Origin: Tubulanus polymorphus
Taxonomy: Eukaryota > Nemertea > Palaeonemertea > Tubulaniformes > Tubulanidae
Direction: 5' to 3'
DNA: 60,000 bases
NCBI RefSeq assembly: GCF_964204645.1
Contig: NC_134032.1
Coordinates: forward strand, 376,501-436,500
The notes beneath the pieces were generated by a model. It was not told the origin of the DNA and did no database searches. It was given only the letters and a program-made list of their open reading frames with translations. The position numbers and the translations under genes are program-made. Below are positions 55,323 to 60,000 of the stretch, piece after piece. Every line of letters begins with the position of its first letter. Position 1 is the stretch's first letter.

Positions 55323-56262
55323 GGTTGCAGCTCAAGGAAACATTTCAGACTCTTTTTATTCTTAGTGTGCAGGGAATTTATATCATCTTTACAACACGGA
55401 CTCAGAGTGTTTCATCAATGGTTATAATAAGGACAACATCAGTATTCCTGAAGATGACTATTAGGATATAGTCGAAACGTTGAATAAACTACACTAGATC
55501 AAGGAACTATTTCAGACTCTTTTTATTCTTAGTGTGCAGGGATTTTATATTATCTTTACAACACGGACTCAGAGTGTTTCATCAATGGTTATAATGAAGA
55601 CAACATCAGTATTCCTGAAGATGACTATTAGGATATAGTTGAAACGTTGAATAAACTACACTAGCTCAAGGAAACATTTCAGACTCTTTTTATTCTTAGT
55701 GTGCAGGGATTTTATATTATCTTAACAACACGGACTCAGAGTGTTTCATCAATGGTTATAATGAAGACAACATCAGTATTCCTGAAGATGACTATTAGGA
55801 TATAGTTGAAACGTTGAATAAACTACACTAGCTCAAGGAAACATTTCAGACTCTTTTTATTCTTAGTGTGCAGGGATTTTATATTATCTTTACAACACGG
55901 ACTCAGAGTGTTTCATCAATGGTTATAATGAGGACAACATCAGTATTCCTGAAGATGACTATTAGGATATAGTGGAAACGTTGAATAAACTACACTAGCT
56001 CAAGGAAACATTTCAGACTCTTTTTATTCTTAGTGTGCAGGGATTTTATATTATCTTTACAACACGGACTCAGAGTGTTTCATCAATGGTTATAATGAGG
56101 ACAACATCTGTATTCCTGAAGATGACTATTAGGATATAGTCGAAACGTTGAATAAACTACACTAGCTCAATGAAACATTTCAGACTCTTTTTATTCTTAG
56201 TGTGCAGGGATTTTATATCATCTTTACAACTCATACTTACTGAGTGTTTCATCAATGGTTTA
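55323..56262 (+). repeat. R167 array 3, five ribozyme-like motifs
   Basis: Motifs at 55448, 55615, 55782, 55949 and 56116, all 167 bp apart. The first and last keep the full GTC-GAAACGTT core. The second and third have GTT-GAAAC (a G-U pair in stem II), and the fourth has GTGGAAAC. The array begins and ends within the monomer. Confidence 0.95.
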
Positions 56263-56974
56263 TAAAACATGTTATTTCAGCTATCAATATACTTTTCCTA
56301 CCTTGCAGATTCTGCGACTCATGTGTGATGTATGAATCCAGTGATAATCCTTAAAGTCGATTTGAATCCACTTGTTCTCTTTTCAAAACAGTTCAGTTTT
56401 TCTATCTTATCCAGCGCTCGGCGTTGCCAACACCATCTTTCCCGCTACCAAAACATCCTCATCAGCGATTGGACGCATGACTTGTCATCCTCGTCGGTGA
56501 TTGGCTTAAATAGTACAACATTAACATATCTAAGCGATAGTGAAACTGGATGATGGCGGTTTGGATGTGACCTGCGCGCACGTCACGTAGACATTTGTAT
56601 CTTATTGTCCGAGAACAATAAACAATGACATTTGACACATTTCACCCGACTATAAATCATCTTCTTTAAATCACAAACAGAATGCAGGTCACTAGAACCA
56701 GTGTCCACTAAAACACTATACGCAAATCATACGAATACAATCTCAATATCATCTCAAACCGGACCGAAATATCATCGGTTGCGCCGTTTAGATACTATGA
56801 ATGTATTTCAGTGTGATTTTGTACACTCTGTGACATGTATCTGTCTGAACTTATGCAACACGCAGCTGTCGCAGTTTTATTATTTGAATATCAATTTTAC
56901 GAATATTATCCACCTCTGATCGCATAACATAAACTTCAGATCAGTACATTAATACGATATAGGTCTAATAAGTT
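56263..56974. other. Unique DNA, weak + terminal-exon signal
   Basis: CTTTTCCTACCTTGCAG (about 56292-56308) is a good acceptor, but the frame after it (FCDSCVMYESSDNP) stops after 14 codons. AATAAA at about 56618. Too short to call. Confidence 0.25.
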
Positions 56975-57190
56975 GGTCGTAATTTTTTGGGGTAGATCTT
57001 ATAAGTTGGTTGTAATTTTTGGGGTAGATCTTATAAGTTGGTCGTTATTTTTTGGGTAGATCTAATGAGTTGGTTGTAATTTTTGGGGTAGATCTTATAA
57101 GTTGGTCGTAATTTTTTGGGTAGATCTAATGAAGTGGTTGTAATTTTTGGGGTAGATCTAAAAATTTGGCTGTCATTTCTAAGGTAGGTC
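56975..57190 (+). repeat. ~32-bp minisatellite, ~6-7 diverged copies
   Basis: Unit GGTAGATCTTATAAGTTGGT + YGTAATTTTTGG. Confidence 0.9.
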
Positions 57191-57743
57191 TAATGAGGCT
57201 TTAAATCTTGGAAAACAACTTGGGCTCCATCTATGTTTATTGCTGGAACCGTGCCAGAATCCTGGAAATGATGGTTCGAGCCCTCTAATTGTTAGATTTC
57301 CTTTCAGAAAAGGCACGGAATTAGACTTGAATAATCCACGGAACGATCGGTTTGCGACTGTAGTTTTCGCACGGCTCGTAAAGACACAGTTTATGGGAAT
57401 AGAACACGTTTTCGTGTCAGAAGAATCCATACACTTCATTTCGTTAAGATTCGAAAATCGATTTTTAAGACAGCGTTCTTTTGAAATCAAGAATTCTCGA
57501 AAGCGAATTTCATCAAACAAAAGTTTGCTCGAATTTGTTTCGTACCAATATTTAGATATTAATAACTAGACTTCCAAGTATAGAGGGGGTTTCTTCAAAA
57601 TCAACAAAAGGATATTTGTATAAAGCAGTATCACCTAAAGTATTTATGTACAGTATATATGGATTTCCAACCAAGCTAGACGAATGCTTCCGCCATTGTA
57701 CAAAGGAGATTGGGGTTATAATCTCAAAATCTCCCCTTGGAAA
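57191..57743. other. Long open frames on both strands, status unclear
   Basis: The + frame is open for about 125 codons (57193-57569; e.g. FPFRKGTELDLNNPRNDRFA) and the minus frame for 113. Neither has an ATG with context or a motif. GCTGGAACCGTGCCAGAATC resembles decayed dispersed repeats, so old element sequence is likely. Confidence 0.25.
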
Positions 57744-57929
57744 ATGTTAAGAATTTTAATGGCATTTTATTTCTTTTCGCAAATCTCAATGTTCGGCGAT
57801 GCGCAGTGGGAGGCCCCTTTGATGGCACGTAATCTCAAACTCAAACGGTTACGGATCAGTCGCCAGGAGAAATATTCCACTGAACACAAGCCCAGACTGC
57901 GGATAATGTACCTTAACCTGGATAATTGA
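57744..57929 (+). CDS. Small ORF with signal-peptide-like start (weak)
   Basis: ATG at 57744 (AAAATG) gives 61 residues to TGA at 57927-57929. MLRILMAFYFFSQISMFGDA looks like a signal peptide. The rest is basic, without cysteines (QWEAPLMARNLKLKRLRISR...). A secreted peptide precursor is conceivable. The longer frame from 57684 adds 20 residues. Codon composition is neutral and there is no splice or polyadenylation support. Confidence 0.2.
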   Translation: MLRILMAFYFFSQISMFGDAQWEAPLMARNLKLKRLRISRQEKYSTEHKPRLRIMYLNLDN

Positions 57930-58079
57930 AAAAAAATTGGAAAATATGACTTTTAGGGATATCGCAAAATGAATTAAAAATTCACAATGCTATATCTAAA
58001 ATCGTGAAATCATGCCGTCTTACTTTCTATTCGTACTTTCTGTTTATTTCCCAACTTAGGAAAATATAATTAAACTCAC
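57930..58079. other. Unique DNA, possible intron
   Basis: Lies after the minus-strand donor at 58079. Confidence 0.35.
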
Positions 58080-58197
58080 CTGGTTATCTGATAAAGCTTG
58101 TGCTGCACCTAATGAGGACATGAGATCGACTCGCTTGTTGACAACAGCTTCTATCATATCAGCTCGACTCATTCCAACCCAGTCGTTCTCGCAATTG
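58080..58197 (-). CDS. Candidate internal coding exon, unknown product
   Basis: A minus-strand exon of 118 bases lies between ATGTACTTTAG (AG at 58198-58199) and a consensus donor CAG|GTGAGTTT (58080/58079). One carry-over base is followed by 39 codons: NCENDWVGMSRADMIEAVVN, KRVDLMSSLGAAQALSDNQ. About 69% of first codon positions are purines, mostly G, a clear coding signature. The second half is helix-like. Entry is phase 2, exit phase 0. It does not join directly to the 43.6-kb exon (phase mismatch) without an exon between. No family recognised. Confidence 0.6.
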
Positions 58198-58821
58198 CTA
58201 AAGTACATTGAGTTATGTTTACTGTCAACTTTCTACTTCGTAGCGTCGCGTAATTTCGAAGATTTCTAAGACGGCTCTGCTTAAGTTATGCGGGTATTTT
58301 GATATTTAAACGTACAGAACATGTGCTCAATCCATCCGTTTGACGCTACGACCATACGATCAAACCAACATATAATCCAGGCAAATACTAGATTATACTT
58401 GAAACGCCAATCGTGACGGAGGTGTATGGAAGCATTGTAGGAGTATTGTGGGATTATTGCGGGAGTATTTTGGGAGTATGGCGGGAGTATTGCGGATGTA
58501 TGGCGGGATGTACATCATATTACAATCTGTCTTATAGACCCCAGACTCAGCTCGACTGTTTTTTTGGGTTAAAACATTGGTGAGTTTATTGTGATATCGA
58601 AAGACTAATCTAGTGTCAATGGTGCTTTATGCGTGGATTTGAAGATTGTTACAGAACTAAAACAGTCTCTAGAATAGACTGGTCAAAACAATCCCGAACG
58701 CGTCGGAGTTATCCTCCAGTGGACGGCGCGCTCTACGTAGGTCGGAGTTATCCTCCCGTGGTCGGAGTTATCCTCCCCGGGGCCGCATCGGGCAATATTT
58801 CGTGTACTATTATACAAACAT
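58198..58821. other. Unique DNA with a short degenerate repeat
   Basis: 58436-58512 repeats GGGAGTATTGYGGG about six times. It produces an 80-codon open minus frame that I do not trust. A ~20-bp GTCGGAGTTATCCTCC repeat lies at 58700-58780. Confidence 0.35.
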
Positions 58822-59012
58822 CTAGTCATCGGGGAAATCATGAACTAAGCGTAGGATGGAACGTGCATCGCAGACGACAGCAGTCCCGATACCTGTCAGG
58901 ACGACAACCAACAACCCGATCAGTTCCTCGCGAGTGTGCTGTATTCCATCATACTCGTACGTGACTTTCTCTTTGCGCCGATTCACCCTAGTGGAGCACT
59001 CGTATATACCCC
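58822..59012 (-). CDS. Candidate terminal exon of an Ig-like membrane protein
   Basis: On the minus strand, two carry-over bases and 62 codons end in TAG at 58822-58824. The exon opens with GIYECSTRVN, which fits the end of an Ig domain (D-x-G-x-Y-x-C, cysteine of strand F). It continues RRKEKVTYEYDGIQHTREE, then a membrane helix (LIGLLVVVLTGIGTAVV) and a 14-residue tail (CDARSILRLVHDFPDD). This order, Ig end, stalk, helix, short tail and stop, is that of a single-pass Ig superfamily protein. First codon positions are about 63% purine. The acceptor (TTTGTGATTAG, AG at 59013-59014) lacks a good pyrimidine tract. Upstream Ig exons would lie right of here; one open minus frame near 59060-59150 was not convincing. 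Confidence 0.5.
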
Positions 59013-59629
59013 CTAATCACAAACCCCTCTTTAGAATCGTGCTGCAAGCTTTTCTCACATAACGACGGGTCTTTGTGCGTCACGCCAGGCACCGACTCGA
59101 CTAATGCTGTTATTTTCACTAATGGTAATCGTTTCCACTTTAACTGATTGCGTTCGATTGCTTTAACGCTGACGCCACCTAGCGGTCGTTAAGTCAGTGC
59201 GTATATCATCTAGAAGTCTCATGAATAGTACGTGCGGTGTTCGCCTTTTAGACCCCTCCACTCCTTTGACGATCATGATATTCATTTTATTGACCCCCTA
59301 CCCCCTCACCCCCCACCCGTACGTACATTTTGAAAGAGCCATGCAATTTATAATATTAATTACTTCATGTATATTGAGTACTTTTGAATAAAGAAAACAT
59401 CTATTAATAAATTTGCGACCGGTTGTCACTCAAACTCAACCGGATGTCACGCGCGTCGCTAAGAAGATATTTTTACGATTGCGGTATCAAGATAATCCAT
59501 AGATAAAACTTCAGTGACAAATTCTACATTGAATCTCAAATCATGAAATAGTTACAGCCAATGACACAAAATTAACAATTTTAGGCGCTTCCTAAAAGTG
59601 ACGTTTTTAAAACTGTAACTGTGTCCGAT
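59013..59629. other. Unique DNA, no clear gene
   Basis: Contains the CTCF-like 17-mer at 59173. A minus frame (SVKVETITISENNSISRVGA) ending at a GTGAGA near 59060 is out of phase with the Ig-like exon. Confidence 0.3.
59173..59185 (-). promoter_or_regulatory. CTCF-like motif
   Basis: On the minus strand CCGCTAGGTGGCG, 12 of 13. Same extended 17-mer as at 21780. Confidence 0.45.
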
Positions 59630-59826
59630 TGTTGCAGCCGAGAAAAACGAGATAAACACCGTCAGAATATAGAAATTGTCACCTTTCTAACGATACATGA
59701 GTTAAAGTTTTTTTTAAGCAAAAAAGGAATGGACGGCACTAAATCGCGCTAAAGGTTTCACTTTTAAAAAAATGTTGAAATCGATCCAACAAAGCGGGAG
59801 CCCTGGTAACTGAATACTTCCCTATT
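59630..59826 (+). repeat. Dispersed repeat R59, copy 2
   Basis: Matches 6814-7035 block by block (TTGCAGCCGAGAAA, GTCACCTTTCTAACGAT, ATCGCGCTAAAGGTTT, ACTTCCCTATTG). Confidence 0.8.
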
Positions 59827-60000
59827 GTTTGTATGCCTGGATTTGGTATTGTGTAACTTATAAATAAACCAGCCTACAGGTTTGATATAAACCGGTGTTG
59901 TCTGGGTCATTTTTTACCTTAACCCGGTACCTCATTGACTATTGATTAGTTCATGCTCATCTGATGTATCTAGATAGCTGCTGACTTGTACTTGTTTTTC
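59827..60000. other. Unique DNA at the window edge
   Basis: Nothing recognised. Confidence 0.35.

Noticed and set aside
58275-58515. 80-codon minus frame (KYNLVFAWIICWFDRMVVAS)
   Set aside because: Half of it is a degenerate GGGAGTATTG repeat. No ATG or acceptor.

Overview
This window looks like the nuclear genome of a multicellular animal. I see no operons, no long intact ORFs and no bacterial features. What I see are short candidate exons with GT/AG borders, decayed non-LTR retrotransposons, a MITE, SINE-like elements with tRNA-type B boxes, microsatellites, and a very dense set of tandem repeats. The repeat style, CpG-rich unique DNA and sparse exons would suit a marine invertebrate, perhaps a lophotrochozoan. 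That is an impression, not a proof, and I could not name a species.

Layout. At 0-12 kb there is mostly unique DNA with a candidate + exon, a decayed LINE reverse transcriptase, an ACGT-dense zone (6.06-6.58 kb) and a well-bordered minus-strand first coding exon with a signal-anchor helix (7.1-7.3 kb). At 12.3-14.8 kb is a long 78-bp array, which recurs at 52.5-54.3 kb. At 15-32 kb there are arrays, a foldback element, SINE-like repeats, many purine/pyrimidine tracts, a minus-strand terminal exon candidate (14.9-15.1 kb), a + terminal exon candidate (26.5 kb) and a minus-strand LINE RT (31.3 kb). At 33-48 kb there are scattered copies of a ~77-bp repeat carrying a CTCF-like motif, minus-strand exon candidates at 35.2 and 43.6 kb, a MITE at 37.4 kb and several arrays. 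At 48-60 kb there are more arrays, a CRE-CRE-kappaB cluster (52.13 kb), a + Cys-rich terminal exon candidate (54.3 kb), and two minus-strand exon candidates at 58.1 and 58.8-59.0 kb, the latter with an Ig-like end, a membrane helix and a stop.

Function. No complete gene can be assembled. The better exon candidates are mostly on the minus strand (58.8, 58.1, 43.6, 35.2, 14.9 and 7.2 kb), so one or more large-intron minus-strand genes probably cross the window. I could not assign them to families beyond the Ig/TM case.

The most interesting non-genic element is a 167-bp tandem repeat in three arrays plus a decayed copy. Each monomer can fold like a type I hammerhead ribozyme with a minimal stem III, which resembles animal retrozymes, apart from one extra base next to stem II. 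A second, unrelated element at 42.6 kb shows the same layout with the same extra base. Exon calls are by eye from reading frame, splice borders and codon composition. Many open frames in this window are chance products of tandem repeats whose period is a multiple of 3.
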